Positions 33,467-45,868 of a stretch of 64,000 nucleotides of DNA are shown here, piece by piece. The stretch is taken from NCBI GenBank assembly GCA_029204045.2, contig CM055062.1:6224411-6288410 (forward strand). The letters are read 5' to 3'. Source of the stretch: Tillandsia leiboldiana (taxonomy: Eukaryota; Streptophyta; Magnoliopsida; Poales; Bromeliaceae). The position numbers were made by a program, and so were the translations under genes. The notes under the pieces were generated by a model. The model was not told the origin of the DNA. It did no database searches and worked only from the letters and a program-made list of their open reading frames with translations. Numbering within the stretch: position 1 is the stretch's first letter; every line of letters starts with the position of its first letter.

Positions 33467-34772
33467 TGTTACGGAATTTGAGTTGGCGTATTTCGTGAAT
33501 TCGGTTAAGTCTTGAAGATTGAAGATAAAGAAAGTTGGATCATTTAACTCAATCTCAAGAAAGAAGAATTCAAAAGGATCAGGTATGTTTAACTAATTAT
33601 TTTTGGTGATCCGAATACTTCTTATAGTGTAGAAACACTTGGATAATTTCTTATTGCATAAAAATCAAAAACTGGACATGGGACATGTTCAGGATCCGGA
33701 TCAGACTTTCCAATCCGGATCCCGAAGGGTGTTCGTTCATACATCAGTTCAATCCGGATCGTAGCCTCCCTTGATCCGGATCCCGAACACTGGTTTTACC
33801 ATGTTTTATGAACGATCCGGATCAGGCTTTGCAATCCGGATCCCGAACGTTGGTGTTTGGTGAAACTGTATGAACGATCCGGATCAGGCACTTCGATCCG
33901 GATCCCGAACCTTGGTTTTTCTGGAAACTGTTTGTCTCGCTACTGCAATCCGGATCGCCGAAGTCCGATCCGGATCGCCGTCCTGAAAAATTCCAGAAAT
34001 GGTTAGTTTTTTATTCTTATCTTCTTCCAATGGTTTCTAACCTATATATAGACCTTTTAATTCATCTTTTAGGGCAACCCACGAAAAAGAAAAAAGACGA
34101 CCGAATTAGATAGATCCACAAATAGAGAAGAAAGGAAATCAATAGATTAAATCTTACGTTTCTTCATCTATATTGATTGATTTGATTCTAGGTTTTCTTA
34201 CTCACATTTTGAGTAGAATCAAATCAATGAATACTTAGATGGTATTTCTGATCTATTTCTAATCTAAGTATTCGGCGGATCATCACCACCCAAAAATAAC
34301 GATTTTCCTAAAATCGGCGCGTGGACTCGCGTGGCCTTGTGGATTCAAGGTGCTACCGCTCTCGTGGATTCGGAGCGAGGTACGTTCGTGGATTCGAAGC
34401 GTGCTACTGGGTGAAGACCGTGGATTCGGTCGGACGTCGTGGATTCGGCGTTGGACGCAAATCGTGGATTCGAGAAGCGTCGTGGAGCGAGCGGAGAAGA
34501 TCAACTAGGAGCGTATGGAAAAGGTTGAGTCGTCTGTGAGTACGGTATATCACCTTGTACGTATTTAATTCTAGTGGATTTCACCGTGTTATCGGTCCCG
34601 TGGTTTTTTACTCCGGTTTGGAGTTTTCCACGTAAAAAATCTCTGCGTGTTATTTATTTTTCCGCATTGGGTTTTATATCGCAAAGATTTTTGAGTGTTT
34701 ATTGTTTACACCTATTCACCCCCCTCTAGGTGTTTTTTCCCCTATTTAGATCCAATTATACATAACCCAACA
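33467..34772 (+). repeat. 5' LTR of Sirevirus copy 2
   Basis: TGTTACGG...CCCAACA, 1306 bp, clearly diverged from the copy 1 LTRs. It has one additional palindrome unit in U3 (33693-33985), TATATATAG near 34041 and seven GTGGA(T/C)TC units (34321-34471) against eight in copy 1. Confidence 0.93.
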
Positions 34773-34774
34773 AG

Positions 34775-34786
34775 TGGTATCAGAGC
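34775..34786 (+). promoter_or_regulatory. Primer binding site, initiator tRNA-Met
   Basis: TGGTATCAGAGC, full 12-nt complement to the 3' end of plant initiator tRNA-Met, two nt after the LTR. Confidence 0.92.
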
Positions 34787-34805
34787 GGGAATAGGGTTGT
34801 AAACA

Positions 34806-37800
34806 ATGGTTGAAGGTGGAAACATCAACAGACCTCCGTTCTTCGATGGAACAAATTATGCCGACTGGAAAGTACGGATGAAAGCCTTTTTAATTTCCAT
34901 CGACGAACGGGTGTGGCAATCAATTGAATTAGGATGGTCTAATCCAACTGAAATTATTGCTGATGTTCGCACCATCAAATCTAGGTCGAAATGGACCAAG
35001 GAAGAGATAGATACTTCTTCTTACAATGGCAAAGTGATTAACGCTTTATTTAATGCTTTGTCGCAAACAGAGTTCTCTCGTGTCTCGGCATGTGAGACTG
35101 CGAAAGAAATCTGGGATGTTCTTCAAGTTACGCATGAGGGAACTAACCTTGTGAAGATTCAGAAACTGCAAATGCTTACGAGCAAATTTGACTCTATTTT
35201 CATGGGAGAAAATGAATCTTTCACAGACTATTACACACGATTGCAAGACATCGTAAACTCATGTGCTAACTTGGGAGAGAAGATTCCAGAATTTAAAGTT
35301 GTAAGAAAAATATTAAGAACTCTTCCTGAAAGATTTCGCTCCAAGGTTACAGCCATTGAAACTATTAAACACCCGGACGAAATCCGTGTAGAAGAATTAG
35401 TTGGTTCATTACAAACTTATGAAATGACATTTCCTACTAACTATTATTCTGGAAAGGCATCCTCTTCTAAGTCTTTAGGTTATGCGTTGAAAACAACAAA
35501 AGAAGAAGACGCGGATTCATCCTCCTCAGGCGATGACGAGAATTTATCTATGGAGGACTTTGAGAAGCAGCTTGCTCTCTTGACAAGAAGATTTCGCCGA
35601 AACTTTCGAAGGGGTAACTCAAGCAAAACTCCATCCTTCGTAAAGTCGAAGAAAGGCAAAGGTTCTTCAAGTTTCAAACCAAGAAAGCAAGAGGGTTTTT
35701 TTAAGGATAAGAAAAGCTCAGAAGGACAAGTCCAATGCTTCAAGTGCCGAGGGTACGACCATATCTCAATGGAGTGTCCTAATAAGAATCCGTCAAAGAA
35801 GAAAGCGATGCAAGCCGTCACTTGGGATGACACCTCATCGTCAACTGAGTCACCCTCAAGTGATGAAGAAGATAACGCAACAGCGTTCCACGCATCCACA
35901 TCTTCACCCTTCATGTGCTTAATGGCTAATACATCCGAGTCATTGTCCAACTCCACTGTTGAAAAGATTGCAACGGACGATGAATCGGATGATTCGGAAG
36001 GTGAAGATTTTGCTCTAGCCTATCACAGACTTTTGAGGGATTCAAAGAAACTGGCTAAGCAAAACAAGGGGTTGAGAGGGAGATTGCAGGATCTCGAAGA
36101 AGAAGTAAAAAGGGTAACTTCTCTCTCGACCGATCTTGAAGTGGAAAGGGATGATCTGATTAAAATAAATGTTTCCCTTCAAGAGTCCAATGAGCAACTC
36201 GAGAAGAATTATATAGATATGGTGAACATAGCGAATTACTTCTTGAAGCTCAACGGCGAGGCTCGATAGGAAAAATTGGAAATGACAGAGACCATTCTCC
36301 AACTCAAGGATGACTTACAGCGATTTTCATCAGGAAGGAGTAAGTTGGATAAGCTTCTTGGTCTTGGTCAATCAAACAAGTTCGGCCTCGGATACAATCG
36401 AACTAACGACAATTATAGTTCGGTTGGGACAGTCTTTGTGCCCCAGTCGGTATCTCCTCATCCGACACCGGAATTGACGACAAACAACGACAACAAACCT
36501 ACTTCCTCCTCTTCGGAATCGTCAAGCATCAAGGTATGTTTTCGTTGTGGTATTGCAGGGCACATAAGGAGAAATTGCAAGATGGGAGCCAAACGCTCAA
36601 CTCAAGCACTTCTTGCAACGACTACCAAAAGGGTGATTCCTCGGAAAACAAATGCAAATTCTTCAAAGGAAAAGAGCCTCGGTAGTTCATCAAACGAGAC
36701 AATGACGTCAAGGAAAAGTGACGGATCAAACAAGACGCTTTCACCAAAGGTATCAACCTCACAATCATTTCCGACGTACACCAAAACTCGAAAGGTTTGG
36801 GTACGCAAAGGTGAAGTTTTCCCTTGTCTTGTTACAAATATTTCCTTGCATGCTTATGATAATTCGTCTTGGTATCTGGATAGCGGTTGTTCTCATCACA
36901 TGACCGGTGACAAAAACTGTTTTCAAAATTTTGAGAAAATCTCCGGAGGACTTGTAGTTTTCGGAGACGGTCAATCTTCCAAAATTGTTGGAAAAGGAAC
37001 AGTAGCTATTCCAGATGGCCCGATTCTAAATAATGTGTTATTTGTTGATGGCCTTAAGACTAACCTCATAAGTATCAGTCAACTTTGTGACAATGGTTTT
37101 TCAGTTAATTTTTCATCTGTCGAATGCATTGTAACTGATAAGGACCATGTTTTCTTTTTAAAAGGGGTTAGATCTGAAAACAATTGTTATGTTGTTCCCA
37201 ATAAAATTTCTGAAAATTATAACTTAGCCTCTTTGAATAATGAAACTCTTTGGCATGAAAGGCTAGGTCACATAAATTTTAAGGAACTTGCTAGAATTTC
37301 AAACAAAGACGTGGTCAAGGTAGTTCCTAAACTTTCACTTAAACAAAACATTGTGTGTGGTGGTTGTCAAAAGGGAAAACAATCTAGGACTGCACACAAG
37401 AGCTTGAATCACGTCGGTACCAAACGGCCCTTGGAATTATTGCATATGGATCTTATGGGGCCGACACGTCAACCATCCTTGGGAGGTAAATGGTATATTT
37501 TCTTATTGGTTGATGATTTCTCTAGATACTCATGGGTAGCATTTTTAAAAGAGAAAGCCGATACTTTTGATTCTTTTCACGAGATTTGCCTTCGTATTAT
37601 GTTTGAAAAGAATGAAAAGATCATTCGTGTTAGAAGTGATAGAGGTGGAGAATTCATAAATTCAAAATTCATTGACTTTTGCACTTCCAATGGCATTAAA
37701 CATGAATTCTCAGCACCCTATACACCTCAACAGAATGGTGTTGTCGAGCGCAAAAACAGGGTTGTTCAAGAGATGGCACGTGTTATGCTTCATAGCCGGA

Positions 37801-39927
37801 ATTTACCGTTATATTTTTGGGCTGAAGCTGTGAACACTGCAATCTATGTTATTAATCGAGTTTATTTGCGCCCGGGAACGTTAAATACACCATATGAACT
37901 ATGGTGTTGTAGAAAACCCAACATCAAATATTTTCGCATCTTTGGGAGTCGATGTTACATTTTACGTGACCGCGAAAATCTTAGAAAATTTGACTCTCGA
38001 AGTGACGAAGGGATTTTCATGGGGTATTCTACAAATAGTAGAGCATATCGGGTATTTAACTTGGAATCTAAAACGATTGTAGAATCCATAAATGTTAAAG
38101 TAGATGAAGCTTTCCACTTTGCATCTGATAAATCTACCCCTGATATCTCTCTTGATGATGATACTCCTGTAAATGCATCTTCTCATGATAATACTTCCAA
38201 TATTAATGATGCATCTAATGGTTCTCCAAGTTTATCTGATGTGCAGGAATCATCTCATATACCTCCGAGTACTCCATTACATCAAACGTTACGCATCTCC
38301 AAAGATCATCCTGAATCAAACATCATTGGAGACCCACAAGAAGAAGTCAAAACTCGGAGACAGTTGGTTTGTGGATTCGCTTGTTACGTTTCCATGATCG
38401 AACCAAAGAATATCGATGAAGCTCTTCAGGATGACTACTGGATTGAAGCAATGCAGGAAGAGCTCCATCAGTTTGAACGAAACAAAGTCTGGGAATTAAC
38501 GACGCCTCCGAAGCAACACATTGTGATCGGTACTAAATGGATTTTCAAGAACAAGAAAAATGAGGATGGTACCATCATCAGGAATAAAGCACGCTTAGTT
38601 GCTCAAGGCTACTCTCAAATAGAAGGTATAGACTTTGATGAAACGTTCGCCCCTGTAGCTAGACTCGAGTCCATTCGTATCTTGTTCGCTATTGCTTGTC
38701 ACTTTAAAATAAAACTCTTTCAAATGGACGTTAAGAGCGCATTTTTAAATGGGTTTTTAAATGAGGAAGTTTATGTGGCTCAACCGAAAGGTTTTGTAGA
38801 CTGTAAACTACCTAACCATGTTTTTCGTTTGAAAAAGGCTCTTTACGGTTTAAAACAAGCACCGCGAGCGTGGTACGAAAGGTTGACAAAGCACCTTTTG
38901 GAGAAGGGCTATACTCGAGGGGGAGCAGACAAGACTCTTTGTGAAGCATTATCAAAATAACTTCATTGTTGCACAAATCTATGTCGATGACATTGTATTT
39001 GGAGCAACAAAGGATAATGATGCTTCTAAATTCGCTGAAACCATGGAAAGCGAATTTGAGATGTCTATGATGGGCGAACTGACATACTTTCTTGGATTGC
39101 AAGTGAAACAAAATGGTGAAGGCATCCATCTGTGTCAATCCAAGTATGCAAAGGAGTTGGTAAAGAAATTCGGATTAGAAGATTCTAAAGATTTTCCTAC
39201 TCCTATGGGAACTAGCAATAAGGGATTAGGAAGTGAATCTCTTAGTGAGAATGTAGACGAGAAACTTTATCGCAGCATGATTGGAAGTCTGCTTTACCTC
39301 AAAGCTAGTCGCCCGGATATATCCTTTAGTGTTGGGATTTGCGCGAGATATCAATCAGCACCAAAGGAGGTTCACCTGAAAGCGGTGAAACGGATCATCC
39401 GGTACATCAAAGGAACCATTAATTTCAGAATTTGGTATCCTATGGGAACAAGTCTAGATATTATTGGATACTCAGATGCCGATTGGGCAGGATCTGTGGA
39501 TGATCGGAAAAGTACGAGTGGTGCATGTTTTTATCTTGGCCATTGCCTTGTTGCATGGCATAGTAAAAAGCAAAACTGCATTGCACTCTCGACTGCCGAA
39601 GCGGAATACATCTCAGCGGGTAGTTGTTCAACTCAACTCATTTGGATGAAAAGCGTGTTGAGCGACTTCCGGATTTCAGCAACTTCGGTAACTGTTTTAT
39701 GTGACAACACTAGTGCTATAAACATTTCAAAAAACCCAGTGTTGCACTCTAGAACAAAACACATTGAACTTAGATATCATTTTCTTAGAGAGCTAGTTGA
39801 ATCAAATATTCTTCAAATTTCCTACATTTCAACTGAAGATCAATTAGCTGACTTTTTAACAAAACCTTTGGATCAAAAACGTTTTATTCATTTGCGTAAA
39901 GCAATCGGAATGCTTTCCTTGAAATAA
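34806..39927 (+). pseudogene. gag-pol: Sirevirus Gag-Pol of copy 2: one nonsense codon and one frameshift
   Basis: The frame opens at 34806 and meets TAG at codon 488 (36267-36269), where copy 1 has CAG. It continues in frame to about 38935, where a CT dinucleotide is missing relative to copy 1 (CTCTCT to CTCT), then runs one frame over to 39927. Domains: Gag with CCHC knuckles (CFKCRGYDHISMEC and CFRCGIAGHIRRNC), a coiled coil broken by the stop, protease D692-S-G, integrase D882, D945, E981 (35-residue spacing kept), RT with YVDD encoded at 38980-38991 just past the frameshift, and RNase H with STAEAEYI. The integrase region is uninterrupted here, unlike copy 1, so the lesions in the two copies do not overlap. 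Confidence 0.93.
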
Positions 39928-40856
39928 CCTCTTTTTGAAACTTTTGTTTAGGTTAGGTTTTATTTTTGTGTTTTTGTTCATTATCTATGTTTAGTCATAG
40001 AACATTAATTGAGCATTAGTTTTTATTGACTTTAACTGCATCCTTTTATATGTTTAGAAATTTATTATGCTTTGGATATCATAATAATTCATTTGGTGCA
40101 ATGATCATTTATGTGAATTAAATCATCTTTGTTTTGATCAAAGTCAATTTCTCTCTCGATGATCTCTTGGTATAGTTTTTATCTTATTTGACTGTTTAGT
40201 CGAGTATGAAATTGAGATCAATATTTGGCTGAATACTTTATATCTTAAATAATTGATAGCCAATTGAGGGGGAGTCCAAAGAAAAAGTGTTATGCTCAAA
40301 AGATGTGGAAAGAGTTACATCCCAATGAGGAGTGTGAAAACTACCACCACATGGAGGAAAGAGCTACCACCTCGGTCGTCCGAGTACTGTGTGCAGCTAC
40401 CACATGTATACCAAGCAAGGTTTTTCAAGTTTGATTAAATAAAATGCATGTTGAAATACTTGACTCTGTCAAAATTTCAAGGTTGGTATAAGGTGGGAAT
40501 TTTAATGAAAGATGCTCAAAGAGCCACTCTCTTCAATAAATTGACTAGATATATTATCTAACTTATCTGGAATTTTAGACATCTATTGATCTTTGTATTT
40601 GATTTTCTTTACCAAATTGATGATTTGCTAAAGGCATTACTCATAAGATCAAGTTAGATGTAATTGAAGTTGTTCAACTTTAAGGGATTTAATTTTTATA
40701 AATTTTCGTTTCATTTGTTGGATGTTATTGATAGATTTGGCATAATCTATTTCTTGTTGTATGAAACGATGATTTTCATTTAAAGTTGATACACAAAAGT
40801 GCTTACAATCTTTTTCTGAATTTTCTAGAATTTTTCTGAATTTTTCTGAAGAAAAA

Positions 40857-40965
40857 GTTGGAGCCGATCCGGATTGGACAAGCCGATCCGGATCCCGAAC
40901 GCAGGTATTCTCTGCGGGTAGCCGATCCGGATCGTAATTACGAACTGATCCGGATCGCGGCTAGG
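40857..40965 (+). repeat. Palindrome and hairpin array, copy 2
   Basis: Shorter version of the copy 1 array: CCGGAT palindromes at about 40865, 40884, 40923 and 40948, and one hairpin CGCAG-GTATTCT-CTGCG (about 40899-40915). Followed by the TTTTATTTAG leader region and the donor-like CCAA/GTAAGA near 41090. Confidence 0.85.
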
Positions 40966-41469
40966 GTTTTATTTAGAACAAAGGGTTTTGATTTCTTTTA
41001 CCTCAATCTTTTGTTCTAAAGTCTCCAGAGCTTCTCTCTCTAGAATACATCCATCTTGGAAGCTTTCAAACTCAAGTTCTTTGATTCCAAGTAAGATTTA
41101 TTGATCAAAATCTCGGTATTTCACAGTTTTTCATATTCTTCCTCAAAAACGTGATGAATTTCCGTATCTTTCTCGTTTATGGATGGTTTTTGATCAATTT
41201 TTTTTTTGAAATAAGAACTCTGGGTAGATTAGTTTTGATTATATGCTAGGTATTCTAATGATAAACGGATTTTTGGCCTTCGATTTCAAAAATCTCGGTT
41301 TTAGGGCATATAATGGGAATTTTCCAAAATCATGCGATTGATCTATTTTTAAAATTCCTTTTGCAAAACCTAATTTGATTCTTAGTCTCTCTATACGATA
41401 ATGATTGTTTGGGTACAATTTTTCAAATTTTTGAAAATTAACAATTTTTTCGTGTTCTTTAGTTGTTGC

Positions 41470-41650
41470 TAGGGGTGGCAATCCAGCTCGCTGTTCGCGA
41501 GCCAGCTCGTGTTCGGCTCGAAATGAGCTCGAGATCGAATCGCTCGTTTAGTAAACGAGCCGAATACGAGCCGAATTTTTCAGCTCGTTTAATAAACGAG
41601 CCGAACACGAGTTGGAGTCAGCTCGTTCGAGTTCGGCTCGATAACAGCTC

Positions 41651-41652
<2 letters not shown>
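41470..41652 (+). mobile_element. Truncated hAT-type element end
   Basis: Begins TAGGGGTGGCAA, a common plant hAT terminus, then GCTCG/CGAGC-rich sequence with the inverted phrase CTCGTTTA.TAAACGAGCCGAA occurring twice. No second terminus; the right side dissolves into (AT)n. The terminus abuts the last Sirevirus base, so this element probably marks the breakpoint. Confidence 0.6.

Positions 41653-41730
<78 letters not shown>
41653..41730. repeat. (AT)n microsatellite
   Basis: About 78 bp of AT repeats with one AATA interruption at about 41705. Confidence 0.95.
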
Positions 41731-41898
41731 AAGGGCTTTTTTTTGAAAATGACCCTATCAAAATTTAAATTTTAAAAATGGCCCTGCAAAATTTAAATTT
41801 GCAAAAATGGCCCTCTTCTTGCCACGTCAGCGGCCACGTCAGCCCGGTCCGCCACGTCAGCTAGCCACAGCCGCGGTGCGCCGGGGGGTGAGTTAGTG

Positions 41899-42038
41899 AA
41901 ACACGCAGGCTCTACCTGCGTGTTCTAAACACGCAGGGTCAACCTGCGTGTTTAGAACACGCAGGCCCAACCTGCGTGTTCTAAACACGCAGGCTCAACC
42001 TGCGTGTTTAGAACACGCAAGTAGAGCCTGCGTGTTTA
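41899..42038. repeat. Array of consecutive hairpins in the MULE end
   Basis: Repeated arm AACACGCAGG and its inverse CCTGCGTGTT alternate. Each pair encloses a 5-nt loop (CTCTA, GTCAA, CCCAA, CTCAA), and neighbouring units are joined by CTA or TAG. The last unit is variant (ACACGCAAGTAGAGCCTGCGTGT). Five to six hairpins of about 25 nt in 140 bp; any two neighbours can also pair with each other. Confidence 0.9.
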
Positions 42039-42095
42039 ATCAAACCCTATACCCCCCGCGGCCGAGCCCCGACCCTCCTTCCTCACTTCATCCCT

Positions 42096-42098
<3 letters not shown>

Positions 42099-42129
<31 letters not shown>
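42099..42129. repeat. (CT)n microsatellite
   Basis: About 15 CT units after TAAA, upstream of the MULE coding remnant. Confidence 0.95.
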
Positions 42130-42132
<3 letters not shown>

Positions 42133-43103
42133 CCCGTGCCGCTCCCGCCGTACCCGCCGCACCCGCCGGCCGTCGTCGGAGGTGAAAGAGGCGGCCGGAC
42201 TTCAGACTCTCTCCCTTGAATTTTTGATCCTCTGCTATATCAAAAATTCATGTAATTTTTGATCCTCATTCATGTAATTTAGGGCATTTCATGTAATTTT
42301 TGGTCCTCATTCATGACTTGCATTTCAAAATTTTGATCCTCATTCATGTAATTTAGGGCATTTCATAGATCATATGATCCTCATTCATGTAATTTTTGTG
42401 TATAATAGGTCAAATTTAGGGCTTTTTTTTTGTTTTTTTTTTTTTAAATCTGTAATTGTGCTTTGTGTATAATAGGTCAAATTGTGCTTTGTGCATATAA
42501 TTTGTGCATATAGTAATTGTGTAATTTGGCTTTGTGCATATAGATCATATGCATTTGTTTGTGCATATAGTAGATTTTAAAATACTAATGTAGAGAGAGA
42601 AAGGGCTTAATGTAGAGAGAGAAAGTCTTTAATATAGATTTTAAAATATATGCATAAAATGTAAATAAATTATATAAAATTAATGTGTAATATATATATA
42701 AAGAGAAAGGGCTTATATACTTTTAAAAGTATAAACTATATCTGAAGTTTGTATTAGAACATTCGAATTTTAAATGTTAAGCTTTTGGGCCCTAATTGCC
42801 AAAAGGTCTCGCAAGTTCCAAAACATGAATAATTTCATAATACCTTAGATGATTAATTTCATGAATAGCAAGTTCCAAAACATGAATAATTTCATAATAC
42901 AACTAAATTTTCATCAAAAATAGTAATAAAACTTGCAAGGACAATTTTGAAAAATAAACTTGTAAGGACAGATAGTGATTCACTATGATTATTATTAAAA
43001 ATAACAAAGTTTATAAATTCTTTTATTGTCAAGCTCAAAATAGTGATTTAATTTGTCGAACTAGAGTAGTCATCAAACTGACGAATGTTATATATTTATT
43101 GTT
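42130..43103. repeat. AT-rich MULE interior with irregular repeats
   Basis: The phrase GATCCTCATTCATGTAATTT recurs about five times with variation between 42225 and 42405. GCAAGTTCCAAAACATGAATA occurs in full at about 42869 and nearly complete at about 42812. No coding signal is seen until 43104. Confidence 0.6.
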
Positions 43104-45768
43104 ATTTTTAGTACGTCAGTATGTCTGGTGAATGTGTTCCGTTTTCTATTCATTGGGACGGAAATTTAGTCGTGAACAATAATATACCACAATACATTGG
43201 TGGGCTATAAAGAACTGATCGGAATTCGCCGCGACATCACATTTCGGGATTTCGAAGCAGAAATATACAAGGTCACTAATTATGATCGAGCGGAGTTCCG
43301 GTATACGCATAACAGTTCGATGTCCAATGGGACCTAATGAATGGGAATTATTTGACATATCAAGTGATCATGGCCTTGTAGGCGTGATGAGTTTTTTTCC
43401 CATTTCATGGTTGCATGAAAGTATACGTAGAGAAGCAAGTGTTGACTACACGTCACCGTCCAACCTCTGTTTACCAAAGAGATTATGTCGATCTTGAACG
43501 AATTCGTACATTCAAGGTATGAAAATTTAGGAATTTTCAATTTAATCTTGTCCTTTTAATAGTATAGTGCGGAAAATGGATAATGTACATTGTATAAGTC
43601 TTGCAGAGCGTCTGAAGTCCCTATGTGCCAGTGAGTACATCATTACCATATTTACTGTGGATCCATCTTTATTCGGTGGAGTTGATGAGCGGTAAGTGAT
43701 TATATGATTTAATTACATATTATCTCAATAGATTCGATAGTTAATCATAAATACCATTGCAGATCAACTAACATCATAATCTATATGAGGGTCCATCATC
43801 TAGCATCGACACGCGCTGATGTAGAGTTGAGAAATATAATGAAAAGGAGAAGTAATAGAAAGTGATAATGAGCAAATAAATAGCAGTGACGATGAGCATG
43901 TAAGTGAACTTGATATGGACTCAACAGATGATGATAGTGATGGTATCCCACAATCTAGTGTGTTGGACATGATGGCGGTTTGAATTCTCTCTGCATGCGC
44001 CATTCAGATGAGGGATTGAATGGATGAAAATTCATTTGCAAACAACGATGATGTCGAGGATCCGGTAGAATTGAAGAATTTGAAGATCACCGACCAGCGT
44101 TTTTACTGGGCAATGAAGTAATTCACCAAACCGTTGTTGATCAAAACATTATCACGGTCCTCCGAGTGATGATCAATGGAAAGATCGGGTATATTTCTGA
44201 CAAGACGTCCTTGGTGAATGCTTTGGATCGATGGCACATTCTAACATAATGTGCAACTGAGAGTTGTTAAATCATAACACAACTAGATATACTGTGAGAT
44301 GTTTGGTCAATTCATGCCCATGGAGTTACATCCTCTCGACCTAAAGGTTCAAACCATTTTAAAGTAAAGACTTATGCGGGACCACATCCATGCATGATTC
44401 CTTTTTGAATACAATGCATAGGAATTGTACAATCTTCGTTTTATGTGAACATATACTACCCACAGTGAAGGCAAGGCTGCTATGAGCCCTACAGAAGTTC
44501 AAAACGAGTTCAGAGGTGATTTTCACGTCCCATTTCATCATCGCAGGCTTGGCGGGCACGGAATAAAGCCTTGCAAATTATATACGTAGTTGGGAGCAAT
44601 CATATTGTGACCTTCCTCGATATTTCTCAATGTTGGAAACAACAAATCCCGAACTATTACCAAGATTGAAACTATAAGTGTGACGCGTAATTCAAGATGT
44701 TGCACGCCCCTTCTGGGCTTTTGGACCCTCGATTCTTGGTTGGTCATTTTGCCGGCCACTACTTAGTATCGATTGCACGCACTTGTATGGAAATAGGAGC
44801 CATGCATTAATTGCCACAGTGTTGATGGCAATGGTGGTTTGTACCCCACTAGCTTCGCAATATGCGAGGGGGAGAATAGTTCGAGTTGGGAGTGGTTTTT
44901 AAATTGTCTACGCGAGGTACATAACCGAGCTCGAGTTCTTACATTAATTTCTGATCGCTTTAAAGGACTTGCGAACCTTGTTGCACTTGTATTCCCACGT
45001 TCAGAAGGACATGCTCATCGATGGTGTTTACGACACATGAAAGCTAATATGAATATTCATTTCAGCAAAACAACCTACTTAAAAAATTTTATGCCATGGG
45101 AGGCTCAGAAGAACGAGAATATAACATATTAAAGGATGAATTGAGAGCAATGGATGAGGATGCTTGGCAATGGGTTGACAGACTCATGCCGATAGGACAT
45201 TATTGGGCTAAGGCTTTCGATGGTGGTCGACGATTCGGCATTATGACTACCAACCGTTTTGAAAGTTTAAATGGAGTCTTGAGGGGAGTTCGTGGCTTAC
45301 CATTACCGCTTTTGTTAATGGCAACATTACATCGAGTGGTTGAGTACTTTCTAATCATCGTCAAGAGGGAGCAGCAATGTTAACTCCATTTGTATCGGAT
45401 GTGTGGAAAAACTATTAATAGCCGAATGTTAGTGGCTAGAGCACATACAGTTAGGCGATATGGATATCAGAATTTGAAGTCTAACTGGAAGAGATTTGCA
45501 ATACCAAGTCATTATCAATGGAGCAATTCTACATGTTCATGTTTGTGTTTGCAACTGACAGGATACCTTGTTCACATATATTAGCTTGTTGTAGTTCCGC
45601 AAACATGAACATAGATTTATAATAGTCTATGGCCCCCCTTGGTATACTACTGATCTTTCGAGATACATTCCATACAGTTCCATCCGGTCCCGATCGGCGT
45701 TATGGGGTTGACAATTGACACACCCTTTACTTCCACCACACGTCTGCGAAGAAAGAAAGGACGACCCA
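43104..45768 (+). pseudogene. MULE (MuDR-type) transposase remnant
   Basis: Many stops and frameshifts. In order: MSGECVPFSIHWDGN (43104); WELFDISSDHGLVGVM and the following region typical of MuDR N-termini; a RWHI.VYCA and CPWSY zinc-type region (about 44230-44330); the DDE core with D at 44771 (D.THLYG), VDGNGGLYPTSFAICEGENSS, second D at 44953 (ISDRFKG), the C-X2-H signature in HRWCLRHMKANM (Cys 45025, His 45034) and E at 45261 (TNRFESLNGVLRGVRGLP). Near the gap, RLRRKKGRP looks like the basic AT-hook tail. All catalytic positions are still readable although the gene is broken. Domain order and C-X2-H are diagnostic for plant MULEs. Confidence 0.85.
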
Positions 45769-45868
45769 NNNNNNNNNNNNNNNNNNNNNNNNNNNNNNNN
45801 NNNNNNNNNNNNNNNNNNNNNNNNNNNNNNNNNNNNNNNNNNNNNNNNNNNNNNNNNNNNNNNNNNNN
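45769..45868. other. Assembly gap, 100 N
   Basis: Exactly 100 N, a conventional length for a gap of unknown size. It hides the MULE right end and the first roughly 80 bp of the LTR that follows. Confidence 0.99.

Larger units (their letters stand above)
33467..41469 (+). mobile_element. Sirevirus copy 2, lacking its 3' end
   Basis: Same family as the element at 14488. It has an intact 5' LTR, primer site, Gag-Pol frame with two lesions, and the post-pol palindrome array and leader. Similarity ends at about 41465-41469, where a hAT-type terminus begins. ORF2, the polypurine tract and the 3' LTR are absent from the window. A deletion, or later insertions continuing past the assembly gap, would explain this. 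The 5 bp before the LTR are TTTCT; the matching downstream copy is not seen. Confidence 0.9.
41731..45768 (+). mobile_element. Decayed Mutator-like element (MULE), right end lost in gap
   Basis: Starts with a TIR-like region of repeated AAAATGGCCCT / AAATTTAAATTT phrases, three CCACGTCAGC repeats, a palindrome array (41899-42038) and (CT)n, then about 1 kb of AT-rich DNA. A degenerate transposase follows (43104-45768). The sequence runs into the 100-N gap, so the right TIR and the target duplication cannot be seen. Confidence 0.7.

Noticed and set aside
41899..42038. CRISPR-like regular repeats
   Set aside because: Spacers are 3-5 nt, repeats are palindromic arms of a MULE end, and the context is a plant genome.
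43800..44003. Minus-strand serine/leucine-rich ORF
   Set aside because: Shadow of the MULE transposase remnant on the opposite strand.
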